Below are positions 1-11,662 of a DNA stretch of 64,000 bases, piece after piece. The notes beneath the pieces were generated by a model, which was not told the DNA's origin, made no database searches, and was given only the letters and a program-made list of their open reading frames with translations. The translations under genes were made by a program, and so were the position numbers. The stretch's first letter is position 1; each line of letters opens with the position of its first letter. The stretch comes from Anastatus disparis (Eukaryota > Arthropoda > Insecta > Hymenoptera > Eupelmidae), in the NCBI GenBank assembly GCA_017163975.1, contig JAFFSR010000306.1, positions 248,001 to 312,000 of the forward strand, in the 5' to 3' direction.

Positions 1-109
1 CGTTAGACCGTACCGCTCTGGCTTTACTCATATTTTGGTACCTAAAAACATATTTCAAAGTTTCATCAAGATCTGTGACCCGAAGCTCATAGCCTCTCCT
101 GGTAAGACT
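1..109. repeat. Right end of a foldback element, cut by the window edge
   Basis: The last 60 bases resemble the right ends of the two complete foldbacks at 11663-12322 and 49311-49973. They share a stretch ending in a CCTCTCCTGG-type terminus, preceded by a line related to CAAAGTTT and GATCTGTGACCCG. I read this as a diverged third member of that family whose left part lies outside the window. Identity is only moderate, so it could be a related family with a different internal sequence. Confidence 0.5.
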
Positions 110-2253
110 GACATTTTACCTACTTAATTCAAGGGCAATATTTTCCAGAAAATGTGATTGCTATTCTCTTTTGATGCAGTTTTTCCTGTTACTAAAATTA
201 AAAATTGATAAATATAGAATAATTATTATAATATATAACACTTTCAATTTACTAATAATTAATTTTCTAATATGTAATATTTAAGGAATAGAACGATACA
301 TGTTCATCTGCTATACTTCGTTTTAAAATAGTTAGCTTTTGAGTTTAAAATTAATTATTAATAATTCAAAACTGTTATATATTATGTGATTTACATTATA
401 TTTATAAATTTACATTATATTTAAAAATTGTTTTATAATTTAATGGTTTTTACGTTATTGAGTATTAATTATATTAAAGTTTTATACTTGACAGCGTCGC
501 AGTGCGCATTATATTGGTGATATGTTAGTATAAGATAATTAAGCTCCGTAGTACGGAAAAATTCGGTACTATACCAAATAATTTTTGGGGTAAGACGCGT
601 TGAAAGATGTACTAATATAGGTTGTCTTAATTTATGTACTGAGTATCAATTAAAAAACGACTGGTAATGTTTTTTTGACTATTGACTCAAGTTAGTACAT
701 TTTTTAGGTATTTTCCTTTCTCTGTGTGCGCATGTGCAAATTCAAGATAAGGGTTGGAACTTCATAATCTTCAGTATTCATAAGATTGAGATTCATCTAC
801 GAGGTTCGAATTCATAAACGTGATTTCAGTATTGAGTATAACTTGGAACTCGAGTATCTTTACGTGGTTATCGGCAGTTATTTTTGTTGGGTGGAGTGTA
901 GAGTTGAAAAAAGTGGAAAATGGGTGTAAAATGAGTAGAAAATGGGTTTTATCAAATAAAAGAGTGGAAAATAAGAGTTCTATGGGTAAGATATAAGGGC
1001 TCAACAACTAAAATTTTCTTAAAACTATTTTATATAGAAAGATATATATCTTATTATATTATAAAAAGTTTTCTGCCATCGTTATCGACGCTGCTGTCGT
1101 GTATAAGAATCAACTGTGGCCCCAGTTAGTTGCAATTTCGTTAAAATAAGAGTAACAAGTTAGCTAAAAGTTGGTTAAAAAATAGCTGAATGTTGTATAA
1201 AAGTAAGCTAAAATTTAGTTAAAATTTAGCAGAAGCAGGATAAATTTGCCTTCAAATTAGCTGAATTTATTTATAAAGTCAGTTCAATTATACAAAATTT
1301 AGATGAAAATTGACAAAACGTTGACAAAAATTAGCTGAATTCAACTGCATTTAGAGATGCGCTGTCGACAAAAATTTTCTATTTTTTCTAGAAGCTAATC
1401 AAGTGTAGACTCTAATATTATATCATTATCAAAATCTATACTTTAAAGAAAACTAAGAAGGTTAGCTGAAGATGAAGAGCGTAAAAGAAAAATAAAGGGA
1501 GAAAGAATAGAGAGTGAAAAAAGATAATAAAACAGAATATAATAAAACATAGATAAATAGAGAAATACATATACTAAAGCCCACATAAGACCCGAGAAAG
1601 AGGCCTAAAAAAAGTGCTTGTATATGATAACTACTCTTTATATAGAACTCAATAAAAATTGCTATTCTTATTACGATAAAATGCGCAGATCCGTAGGAGC
1701 CAAGAACTGTAGAAAAAGGTTGTTTCATTTTAATATATAATAACTACTAATTATATAGGAAACAATATAAAAAGAAAATCTCATTACAAGAATAATTACA
1801 CATACCCTTAGAGCTTTTATACTATGGAGGAAGCATGCCGTGTTGAAAAGTGGTGGTAACTTTAGGTGGAGAGAAAGAAGATATTAACTTAAATCCTATC
1901 TCTCTCGCATAACGCTCCCGTAAGCGCTGCACCAGAAAGACAGGATTTGAGTGCTTATTTACTTTCTTTCTCACATCATCGTTAAAGTATCCATCAATTC
2001 ACCATATAACATGCTGCCTCCACGTATATGTACTCGAAGCACATACCTAAAAAATGCACGAATCCGAAGAACCAGAGATTCGTAGAAAAAAATGGTAAAT
2101 ATTTTAATTACAATAATATTTAAAATTCACTGAAAAGTAAATTAACTTTAGAATATTAAATTTGAATATACGTTATCGTGTATGTAAACAAATATTTAAG
2201 AAAAGCTTAAGTTCATTACACATACAATATAAGGCTAAGTTTAAATATGTCAT
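110..2253. other. AT-rich DNA without a recognisable gene
   Basis: No coding signal is visible: the open frames are short, low in complexity and resemble no family I know. Bases 1140-1345 repeat a loose TTAGCTRAA motif about seven times. Bases 1820-2038 can fold back, because TATGGAGGAAGCATG near 1822 faces CATGCTGCCTCCACGTA near 2010, with further partial pairing inside. These look like decayed repeats. Confidence 0.45.
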
Positions 2254-5200
2254 ATATGAGCATATCCACAAAACTTTTAAATTCGAGCATAATCAACTAA
2301 ATGGCTTTCAATATTTACGTTAACGGAGATATTCATTTCAACTCTGTTTTTTAATTTTATAAATAAATAAAACTTAAAAAAAATTTATAATATACAACTT
2401 CATTAATGATATTTTAGAGCCGTTTTGAATGGTTTAAAAATAAAAAAACAGAAGATTTTGTGCGTAAATTGCTAAAATTTTTCAATTTTTAACAACTTTT
2501 TTTAAATGCCGTACTATTTGCCACTTTGATTTCAAGTAAATTTGTCAGTTTTTACAATAATACAACTTCTCCCACTGAATCACCAATGTGCTACTTTTGT
2601 AAAAAAATTATAGAGGTTCAAAAATACGTATATGAATTTTAAGAATTTTTCAATTTTTATAAAATTAACTATCTCGAAGAAGTGCCGTCTGTTTAATCAA
2701 TTAGAAACAAATATATTTTAATTAATTATACAAATACGAAAATTTTGAGATGTATCACGCCAATGTGCCACAAATACTTTTCATACAATATTATGTAAAA
2801 CCTTAATCGATAAAACGTGATTCATGTAAAAAATACAGATATTCTATAAGCACATCTAAAATTCACATCCATTTGGCATTTTTTAAAATGTGATCAATGT
2901 TTTTATATATATTTTATAACAAAAATGTGGTGGCATTAATGAATAATGTATATTTATGATTTTTAATGTATAACAATTTTTTTATTTTTTTAGTCCTGTG
3001 AATTAATATTCTAATTTTGTATTTCTATACAATCCACACAACGTTACAAAGATATACAATTGTTACAAAGTATATATTTGTGTACGTCTATGTGTATATG
3101 TATTATTTAATCGATGCTTTGATACGTTCAATATAAAAGCTTATAGATAAAGCAACTCAAGCTTATATAGGTAAGGTATTTATAACATTTAGCGTCTTTT
3201 ATTGTTTACAAACATCAGGACATAATAGAAATTGTATAAATATAGATTTGATGTCTACTTTCATTGTCGCTATATCATTTACGTTTAGTCACTAGCTTCG
3301 ACCAGTTCTTCATGTGGTTATTAAGAGAAAAAATATTACGCTATCAATTTAAATAAATTGACAATATAACATTTTTTAAATAGTCAATTATTAGAATTTT
3401 TTAAGTGTTCTATTAGTATTTATTGATTGCTTATTCATAAAACTTCCATATGGTACAAATGATTTTTTTCTCTAACAAATAACGTAAGTATTACTATTTA
3501 AAATTAATTGTTAAAAGTTGGATGATTTTTCAATTTTTTTTTTCATTTATTAGGACTGAAAAAGAAAAAAACAAGATACAAGGTCGAAAAATTACTTTTG
3601 TTTATTTATGCGTCATATTTGAAAGTTTGCGGAAGTAAATACAATTTAAAATTTGATGATCGAGAATTGAAATTTTTAAAAAATGATATATCTATACTAC
3701 AAAAGGTTCAAGTTGATAAGATTGACAAATTGAGTTTTTCTTAGTATCTCAATAATTTATTACTTGAATTCTAATACAATATGTTCGAGAATAACTATTA
3801 TTAAATACTACAATGGATTCATCTAGAGAAGTTATTTTACAGAAAAAACGCGATCAAATTAGAATAAAAAGAAAAAATATTTCAGAAAGACGTAAGCGAT
3901 ATAATGATAATCGACGTGCTTTGCATCTAATTTCTGATAAACAAAACAAGACTTCAAATCAATCTTCCGTTATTATTGATAGTTCTTCTTCTCGAACCTT
4001 AAGGTTCAAACGAAAAATAGATTACAGTGAAACAAAAAGAAGACAAAAAAAACTAAAAGAAATTTCACAGTATGAAGAATCGGAAGTTGATGTTTGTGAA
4101 GTTGAAAATAATGTATTACCTTTGCCTGACGCATCATATAATAATATTCAAGATTGTTTGTTGACAGATTCTATTTCTGATTTCACAATTTTGAAATCCA
4201 AAGAATTTAAAAATGAGTATGATATGAATGAAAATTCACATAAAATATCTAAAGTAATTAAAAAATTAAAGTTTGCACGAAGAAGAGAGTCAGCTTTAAG
4301 AAGAAAAATTGCAAAATTAAATAAAATAATTGTTGAAAAAGATCGAAATACATGTAAATGGCTGGCAAGGTATCTCCGAGCGATAAATAAAATAAAAAAA
4401 TTAAAAGAATGTACTCTAGAACGAAACGTTAAAAAAATTATGCAGCAAGGAAATAATAGTATCCAAGATGAATTGCTCTTTTCTAGTAGTATTGTCTGCA
4501 ATCTAGAAGTATTGCAAAAACAAATAAAAATTAACGAAAACAAATTAAATAATGAAAAAACAAAATCAACTTTTTCACAAATACTATCTGGAAAAATTCT
4601 AAAAAAATATAAATTTATGAAAAAAACTTCAGGTGTTGTAAGTTATTATCTTCAAAAAAAATGTCTAACATACACCGAGCTAAATGTTAATAGAAACTAC
4701 AATAAAAGTATAAGCAAAACCTTAGTTGTTAAAAAATGTGTCGAAAACTTTTTTGAAAATGATGAAAATTCTGTTACAGCACCAGGCATCAAAGATACGA
4801 TTAAAAAATTTGATGAAAAAGATTTTTACAAGATACAGTTAGTAATTTATATAACAAATTTCGTATTGAATCATCTATAAAAATTTCACGCTCATTGTTT
4901 TTTAAATATAAGCCATTTTGGGTATTAACTCAAAAACTTTCAGCACTTGATACTTGCTTATGTAAAATACATGAAAATTTAAAATTACTTTTGCAAAAAT
5001 TAAAACAGTTAAAAGTTATATCTAGTATGAGTACAAATAATTTTACAAATTCTATTACATGCGATTCTTTTTCAAAAAAATGTATGTATAGAGAATGCGA
5101 TTTTTGCAAAAGTAAATGTATTGCTTTACCGGATCATAATGAATTGACATTTTATTATCAATGGCAAATGGTTACCGAAGATAGAATGGGTGCGAGAAAT

Positions 5201-6579
5201 TTAAATTATCACGTCAAATTATAAAAAAAAACTAAAATTGATAGTACTGTATTCGATCTTATAAAAGAATTAAATATTCGTACTCCATATTATTTGAAAC
5301 ACATTTACGATACAGGGAATCAGTATAAGTCCAGTGCAAGTTTGAAGAAAAATTTAAATTTTAATAGTGTTATGCTTGTTGCAGATTTCTCTCAAAATTA
5401 TTATTGTAAGTATGCTCGAGCAATACAGAACGCTCATTTTGGTGCGTCCAAAAGACAAATATCTCTTCATACAGGTGCATTTTTCTTAAAAAATCGTATG
5501 TCTGGAGAAATAGAATGTCATTCTTTTTGCACCGTTTCAGATTGTCTTCGGCACGATGCTGCATCTGTATGGGCACATCTGCAGCCTGTACTAAATCTAA
5601 TACGATCATTCATTCTTGATATTAAAATCGTGCATTTTCAAACCGATGGACCTAGTACACAGTACAAGAACAAGACAAACTTTTTTCTATTTTCGCACTA
5701 TAATAAACTACTAAATTTAAATCATGCTTCATGGAATTTCACAACAACAAGTCATGGCAAAAGTTGTGCTGATGGAGTTGGAGGCACAGTGAAAGGTTTG
5801 TGCGATCGAGCAGTTACTTTTGGTAAAGACATCACATCAGCGCAAGACGTGATTGATATTGTGAATTCTTCAGGTCACTTTAAGGTACACATGTTTTTGA
5901 TAAGAAAAAATGATATTGAAAAATGATAGCATGTTAACGGGTACTTTAAAACCAGCACCGCACTCCAATAGAATACACCAACTTATATGGAATCATAAGA
6001 AAGAAGATACTTTGTATATTAATTATCTTTCATGCACATCGTGTATTTCTGATACACCTTGTTCTCATTTCGCACTTAACCCCAATAATTATTCTGTAAA
6101 AATTCAACGGAAGTCTGTTAAAACAAGTGATAAAAAAAATGTATAAGCGAATCAACGAAAAATAAATTAAAACCCCAAAAAAGTTGCAACAATTTAAAAA
6201 AAAATAAAAGGTTAACAAAAAAATGTGAAAGCGTAAGAAAAAAATGTTGAAAGCTAAAAAAAAATTAAAGAAAAATAATTAGTAGTTATTTTTATATTTA
6301 TATTATTTTTTTAAATCGATATTGTTATGTTATATGTATACACGAATTATATAAAAACTAGAGATTTAGTTATTAAAATGAAATAAAATAAACAAAATTA
6401 ATTTTTTTATTATTCACCCTTTTACCTTGATGCCGTTTGCTAAAAATGGATAACAAACACATTTAATTATTCCTAAAGTTTGTCTTAATGTAAAAGCATA
6501 AGGAGGAAAGTGTGCTTACAAATTGAAAATAGAAAATTTTGTACAGCTGAATTCAAAAGTTTTATGGATATGCCCATAT
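2254..6579 (+). mobile_element. Decayed DNA transposon with 31-bp terminal inverted repeats
   Basis: The stretch 2254-2284 and the reverse complement of 6549-6579 match at 28 of 31 positions by eye, sharing GCATATCCA and AAAACTTTT blocks. Between them lies a broken transposase-like gene (3813-6146). The rest is AT-rich with no other coding signal. I cannot define a target-site duplication with confidence, so the outer ends may lie a little outside these coordinates. The 1.5 kb before the gene and 0.4 kb after it are consistent with the untranslated parts of an autonomous element. Confidence 0.5.
3813..6146 (+). pseudogene. Transposase-like protein, broken by two frameshifts and one stop
   Basis: Four open segments collinear on the plus strand appear to be one gene. 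Residues 1-350 are lysine-rich with likely coiled coil. The frame then slips near 4840 into a segment containing KPFWV and DTCLCKIHEN. That segment has a cysteine-rich patch (CDSF..KCMYRECDFCKSKC) and an in-frame stop at 5222. The next part holds three acidic motifs that could form a catalytic triad: VADFSQNY, FQTDGPSTQYKNK and SHGKSCADGVGGTVKG. A second frameshift near 5905 leads to a C-terminal segment with CTSC and DTPCSH. I recognise this as a recurrent repeat-associated family of uncharacterised animal proteins, but cannot assign it to a named superfamily. It lies between matching terminal inverted repeats, which supports a transposase. The usual start is uncertain; 3813 is the first ATG of the open stretch. 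Confidence 0.55.
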
Positions 6580-7008
6580 GGAATGTCATGTAGTTCTGTT
6601 CGATTACATGCATGTAATTAACTTCACCGATTTTCAATAAAGAGAAAATATGTATAGTTTAATTTTTAAAATAAAAATATCAAAAACGACAACAACAAAT
6701 AATTTTCGAATGAAGATTTACTTTATATTGAAAATCAATGAAACTAAATAATATAAAGTAATTGAATAGAACCAGGAATTTGAAAAAAAATAGAAAATTT
6801 AAGCTTTATTTCCAAGAATATTTCACATTAAATAGTATATTTTTCACCTAGGGAAAAAAGTGAAGAATGTCCTAAATCGTATATAAATTGTAAGACATAA
6901 TTCACAAAAGTCGAAAATTTTATAAAATACAAATTTCAACTTAAATAATTAGCTTTATGTTAAAACTTAATTTTATGAGTATTCAATTCCACAAGTTGAT
7001 ATATATTA
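6580..7008. other. AT-rich spacer, nothing recognised
   Basis: No open frame of note and no clear repeat. It separates the DNA transposon from a hairpin repeat. Confidence 0.4.
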
Positions 7009-7385
7009 GTCGAAAACTTGATTTTCTAAATTTTGGTACTTGCCACAAACTTTCTCAGCCAATTTTCAACCAATTGACCTCGAAATTTCCAGAGATCTTC
7101 AGTTTATATATCTTCACAAAATCTCAGTTTGAGTTTTTAAAAATAAAGAGAATTTAAAAGTTTAGTGTAAAAAGTTGATGAAAATACATATTTTTGTGAA
7201 TTTTATATAAGTAATTTAATTCAACATTTACCTCAACTTATCTTATGAAAATTCCAGAACCTTTATTTTGTGAAGATATATATACTAAAGATCTCTGGAA
7301 ATTTTGAAGTTAATTAGTTGAGAATTGGCTGGGAAAGTCTATGGGAAGTACCAAAATCTTCAAAAATCAAGTTTTCGACAACTCA
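7009..7385. repeat. Hairpin repeat with arms of about 120 bp
   Basis: Bases 7009-7128 are the inverse of about 7265-7385, with a spacer of about 135 bp. Shared blocks include GTCGAAAACTTGATTTT, TTTTGGTACTT, CAGCCAATT and AATTTCCAGAGATCTT. By eye the arms are about 80-85% identical, so this is an old insertion. No open frame of substance and no clear target duplication. It is probably a non-autonomous foldback (MITE-like) element. Confidence 0.65.
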
Positions 7386-7723
7386 AACGAATTTAAATGA
7401 TCGGATAAGGTTTTTTAAAATTATTAATGGATCAAAGTCTTATAGTTAATATATATTTAAGGTGAAAAGGAATTTTATTAATTTATATCATTAAAAAAAA
7501 AAAATTATGACTACATTTGAATTTTTTTTCAGGCCTGATATCTCCAACAGTTGTTAGATGTAAATACTGTAAATATCTGTGAATAACTATAAATAATTGT
7601 AAATAATGCAATTATTAGAAATAACGGAAGATAATAATATTAATGTTCTATTTACAACAAACTTTTCTGAATAATTAAATACACACATACACATACACAC
7701 ACACATATATATATATATATATA

Positions 7724-8990
7724 CAGGGTTTCCCTTTTTAAAGAAATCACCGAGATATTTTCGACAGTTGGCGTTGTATGAAAAAATTGTTAAGACAAAA
7801 GTTATTCGGGACAATGAGGGCTATCTTTCTATGGAATTAGTTTTGACCTTGACATTTATTTCCAGGGTCATTTGAAGGTCAAAGTGATTTTTTGAATTAG
7901 AACCCCCATTTTTGATCCCGGATTTGGAAAGAGCAAGAAATTCTACGTTCAGATAAGGTATTATATGTGGGGGCGGTTGACCCCTCCAAGGTCATGTAGG
8001 GGTCAAATTCATTATTTTCTTTATCTATGTACACGAATGATCGGGCTAGGGTGAGGTTAATAATAATAATAATAATAATAATAAGAATCACCCAATAACC
8101 CGAAACCCCAAAAACCCGATAACCAACATAACCAAAACCTAATAACCCAAATAAATAAAAGTCCGTTTATCTGAACATTTGTTTATTACGTGTATTCATA
8201 CCACAAATAGGTACGTAAATCAATCTAACCAATCCAGGCAATCGTTTCTCGAATAATCCGGCATATTTGGTCCTTTTGAGTCGCTAGACACTAAGAAATT
8301 TCCACGTGAACTATCCTTCGAAAGCCTGTTCACGAGTCACCTCTGTCATAAATAATACTAAAGTAGTGTTATTTAACGATTTAGATGAAACTTTGTAGGT
8401 TTGTCCAGAATCACACCAGAAAAGAGAATAAAAGTAATTGGTTTCCCCACAAGATGGAAAATAATTCTTCTCATGAAGTCATCGAATACATAAATTTGGC
8501 TTTGAAAATCAAAATGGAGTTCAAACTCAATTTAACGGTTGCTTGACCCCTACTATTACCTACAACTCAAGACAATTTTGTTGAACTTTCTTTCCGAATC
8601 CGAAATAAAAAAATTAGGTGTTTTGAAGAAAACAGTGGACCTTTTTTATTCATTTTCGCCATTGGGTTATTTGCTTATTTGGGTTATTGTTATTATTATC
8701 ATTATTAACCTCACCCTTGTCCGAACATTCGTATGCATAGATGAAGAAAATAATAAATTTGACCCCTACATGACCTCAGAGGGGTCAACCGCACCCCACA
8801 CATAATACTTTATCTGAACGTAGAATTTCTTGCTCTTTCCGAATCCAGGATCAAAAATGGGGGTTCCAAATTAAAAAATCACTTTGACCTTCAAATGACC
8901 TTGAAAATAAATCTCAAGGTCAAAACTGATTACAATTATACAACGCCAACTGTCGAAAATATCTCGGTGGTTTCTTTAAAATGGGATACC

Positions 8991-8993
<3 letters not shown>
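7724..8993. mobile_element. Foldback element with CAGGG...CCCTG ends, inserted in (TA)n
   Basis: Arms of roughly 370 bp (7724-8095 and about 8640-8993) are inverted copies. They share CGAGATATTTTCGACAGTTG, TTGACCCCTCYRAGGTCATG and CATTTTTGATCC. The element starts CAGGG after TATA and ends CCCTG before TATA, so the target is TA within a TA array. A run of AAT triplets lies at the inner end of the left arm. The roughly 540-bp centre has no convincing reading frame. Short frames in the arms are shadows of the repeat. No transposase is present, so it is non-autonomous. Confidence 0.75.

Positions 8994-9054
<61 letters not shown>
8994..9054. repeat. (TA)n microsatellite
   Basis: About 60 bp of uninterrupted TA repeat joins the foldback ending at 8993 to the solo LTR starting at 9055. 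The same array resumes on the other side of the LTR. Confidence 0.95.
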
Positions 9055-9056
<2 letters not shown>

Positions 9057-10531
9057 CGACGAGTATACATACCCGCGCATTCAAATTTCCCGCCTGACGG
9101 TCAAGCTACTATAGAACAGTAGTTCTGAGCTCAGCCGCCAGGTGGCAACTTCAAACGTCGTTGCACGCATCGGGAAAAATGAGGCCGGAGTATATAAGAG
9201 GCCGAGAAGCACAGCTAAAAGAGCAGTGTAGACTACGGTCTCTCCCCTCTCTTTACCTAAGGGAGCACACAAGGCTAAGAGAGAATGAGACAAGTAGTAG
9301 CTGGCTGCCTTGGCTTGTGGAGCACCACAGCTTAGGCAGAGCTTCTCTCTCTTGCACATAAGGGTAGACCAAGGGCGCACCCAGGTCTACACTACAGTGC
9401 AAATGCTGGTAGTGCTAGAGTTACGTCAAGGGCGCACCCAGGCGTAAATCTACCTGCCTAGAGCACACTAGAAATTTTTGCCGCCGCCGCAATGCCGAAC
9501 TTGCACCGTTGAATTTAAGGGTGACGTCCACCCATAATATTATATTCCGTTTCACATTTCGCCTGGTTAACCCGTAGCCGCAGCGTCCGCCGCCACGTGA
9601 TTATGAAATATATTAAGGGTGTCGTCCACCTTATTATTTAATTCGCATTAGCTTAAAGGACTCCGTCCGGCCGCGCATAAACATTAGACATTAGAATAAG
9701 TTAAGGGTGTCGTCCACCCAATACATTTTTGTTAGTTTAAAGGACTCCGTCCGACCGCGTATAAATATTAGAACTTAGATTAAGTTAAGGGTGTCGTCCA
9801 CCCAATACATTTTTATATTAGTTAGAGGACTCCGTCCGCCTGCCGCGTAATCATTAAGATATTAGAATAAGTTAAGGGTGTCGGCCACCCATTGTCTTTA
9901 CGTCACTTAAAGGTCCCGCATGCCTATAGAAATTTGTAACTCAGATAATTAAGGGAGCCAGCTACCCCCCGTCATTATTATTATTACCGTAGCATTAAGT
10001 ATAGCGTTACTAGATGCCGCCGCCTAGTTATATTATAATTATATTTAATTATTAATCACTTGTTTCTTTTGTTTTGCACATTGTTGCAGGTAAAAGCCGC
10101 CGGTATAAATTAAACCGTCCAGGCCGTAGAATCACTTAGTTGAAGTAAACTATAATTCAGATTCTTTAAAGATTATTGATTAATTGATTTCACTTATTGA
10201 ATAGCCGTCAAGTGGCCGATTTAATTATTTTTGTACATTACATTCCGTTAAGGTTAGGTTAGTTATTTGCATTATATAAGATTATTAGGTTTAGCTTTGA
10301 TTTATACATTATTATTAATTCATATTTGTAATCGTCGTTGTATGTGAGTTTTATGAGTACAATAAAGCCAAGGTACTCCATAGCATAACCATACGTGTTA
10401 AACCCGGTTACTTTCCTTTACTTTCCGCCGTCCGATCCCTCCAACTCCTGCCGATCTTACCCTGGTAACTCACTGAAGCGTCTGGCAACAGGAGTTACAC
10501 GTATTTCCCCCTCCCGAAAGGGAAAAACGTT

Positions 10532-10534
<3 letters not shown>
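9055..10534 (+). mobile_element. Solo LTR of about 1.48 kb
   Basis: The segment begins TGCGACGAG and ends CGTTACA, the TG...CA pattern of LTRs, and both flanks are TA repeats, so the target duplication is hidden in the array. GTATATAAGAGG near 9190 is a plausible TATA box and AATAAAG near 10362 a plausible polyadenylation signal. The TATA-to-polyA order sets the plus orientation. No second LTR or internal region lies next to it, so it probably arose by LTR-LTR recombination. Short open frames in it are not conserved coding. A 47-bp piece of the same 5' end occurs inverted at 23042-23088. The parent family is not identifiable from the LTR alone. Confidence 0.7.
9505..9905 (+). repeat. Reiterated motif inside the solo LTR
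   Basis: A unit built around TTAAGGGTGTCGTCCACC occurs five times, near 9508, 9613, 9700, 9786 and 9870, at roughly 85-105 bp spacing. The units are joined by a second shared block, GGACTCCGTCCG. The spacing and sequence drift fit internal tandem duplication of an LTR segment. Confidence 0.8.

Positions 10535-10590
<56 letters not shown>
10535..10590. repeat. (TA)n microsatellite
   Basis: About 55 bp of TA repeat directly after the solo LTR. It continues the array at 8994-9054 and so represents one array split by the LTR insertion. Confidence 0.95.
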
Positions 10591-10592
<2 letters not shown>

Positions 10593-10629
10593 ATTCTGTA
10601 TTTGGGATATTAATAAAATAAATGTTTTT

Positions 10630-10704
10630 GACACAGCGTGCGTAAAATTGCATATAATGAAACGCAGCCAAATTCTTGATGTGCAATTTTACGCACTCTG
10701 TGTC
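10630..10704. repeat. Short hairpin, arms of 23 bp
   Basis: GACACAGCGTGCGTAAAATT at the left pairs with AATTTTACGCACTCTGTGTC at the right, around a loop of about 29 bp. It abuts the larger hairpin that begins at 10709. Confidence 0.75.
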
Positions 10705-10708
10705 CAAA

Positions 10709-10961
10709 TAGTATATTTCGGTACTAGTGCGATAAAGTGATTTTTTATTCGTGTGGCGGTTTGCGCCTGAACGAAGCGAGGGTGAAAAGGTCACACGAGT
10801 AAGAAATCACTTTCTCGCACGAGTATCGAACACTATTTTTTGACACGACGTGTGAGAAAGTGATTTCTTACTCGTGTGACCTTTTCACCCTCGCTTCGCT
10901 CGGGCGCAAACATCCACACGAGTAAAAAATCACTTTATCGCACTAGTACCGAAATATACTA
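10709..10961. repeat. Near-perfect 253-bp GC-rich palindrome
   Basis: Left arm 10709-10835 and right arm 10846-10961 are almost exact inverse copies. Both ends read TAGTATATTTCGGTACTAGT when each is read outside-in, and the arms contain the GC-rich block CACCCTCGCTTCGCTCG. GC content is far above the surroundings. It has no reading frame and looks like a young hairpin-type repeat. A stylistically similar pair sits at 32367-32580. Confidence 0.85.
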
Positions 10962-11384
10962 TTTTGACACTTGGGCTGGCTTGGCCCACCCTCGTGCATA
11001 TCAACCGCACGAATATTTATAATTTGATGCACTAGTATAAAAAAGTACTATTGTTAAATTGCCTTTAAAAATTATAATATTATATAAATATGTATTTAAT
11101 TATTTAGAAAGGTTTGTTGTAAATAGAACAGAAATATCATTATTTTTAGTTACTTATAAAAATTGCATTATTCACAATTATTTATAATTATTCACAGATA
11201 TTCACGGTATTTACAATTAAAAACTATTGAAGGTATCAGGATGGATTTTGCCTGAAAAAAAAAATTCAAATGTAGTCATAATTTTTTTTTCTAATGATAT
11301 TAATTATTAATAATTCTTTTCACCCTAAATATATATTAAATATAAGACTTTGATCATTTAATAATTTTTAAAAACCTCATCCAA

Positions 11385-11662
11385 TGTTTTTTTGTTATGT
11401 ATATATATAATTGCCGAAAATAACCATTTTCAAATCGTTATATCATTTTCACAGATTTTATTATAATTTTTTATCTTATTACAATCAATTCAAAGCATTT
11501 TCCATAATTTCTTATATTTTTCAGCTTTTGAAAGTAAAAATACACTGAATTAAATTAGTTAATATAAAAGCAATTCTATTATGACTATTTTTAAAAAAAG
11601 TTCATTTAAAAGAAATAAAAATTTTTAAAAGATTTTCAATTTCTAATAATGGGTTTGACTGA
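11385..11662. other. AT-rich spacer, nothing recognised
   Basis: No gene or repeat recognised between the preceding foldback and the TGA-flanked foldback. Confidence 0.4.

Larger units (their letters stand above)
7398..11384. mobile_element. Foldback element enlarged by nested insertions
   Basis: Left arm 7398-7690 and right arm 11076-11384 are inverted copies. Shared blocks include TTTGTTGTAAATAGAAC, ATTCAAATGTAGTCATAA, TATATATTTAAGGTG (in either sense) and a GGATRAGGTTTTT outer end. The original loop seems to have been a (CA)n/(TA)n microsatellite. That microsatellite now holds a second foldback (7724-8993), a solo LTR (9055-10534) and two GC-rich hairpins (10630-10961). Nothing in it looks coding. 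Confidence 0.7.
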
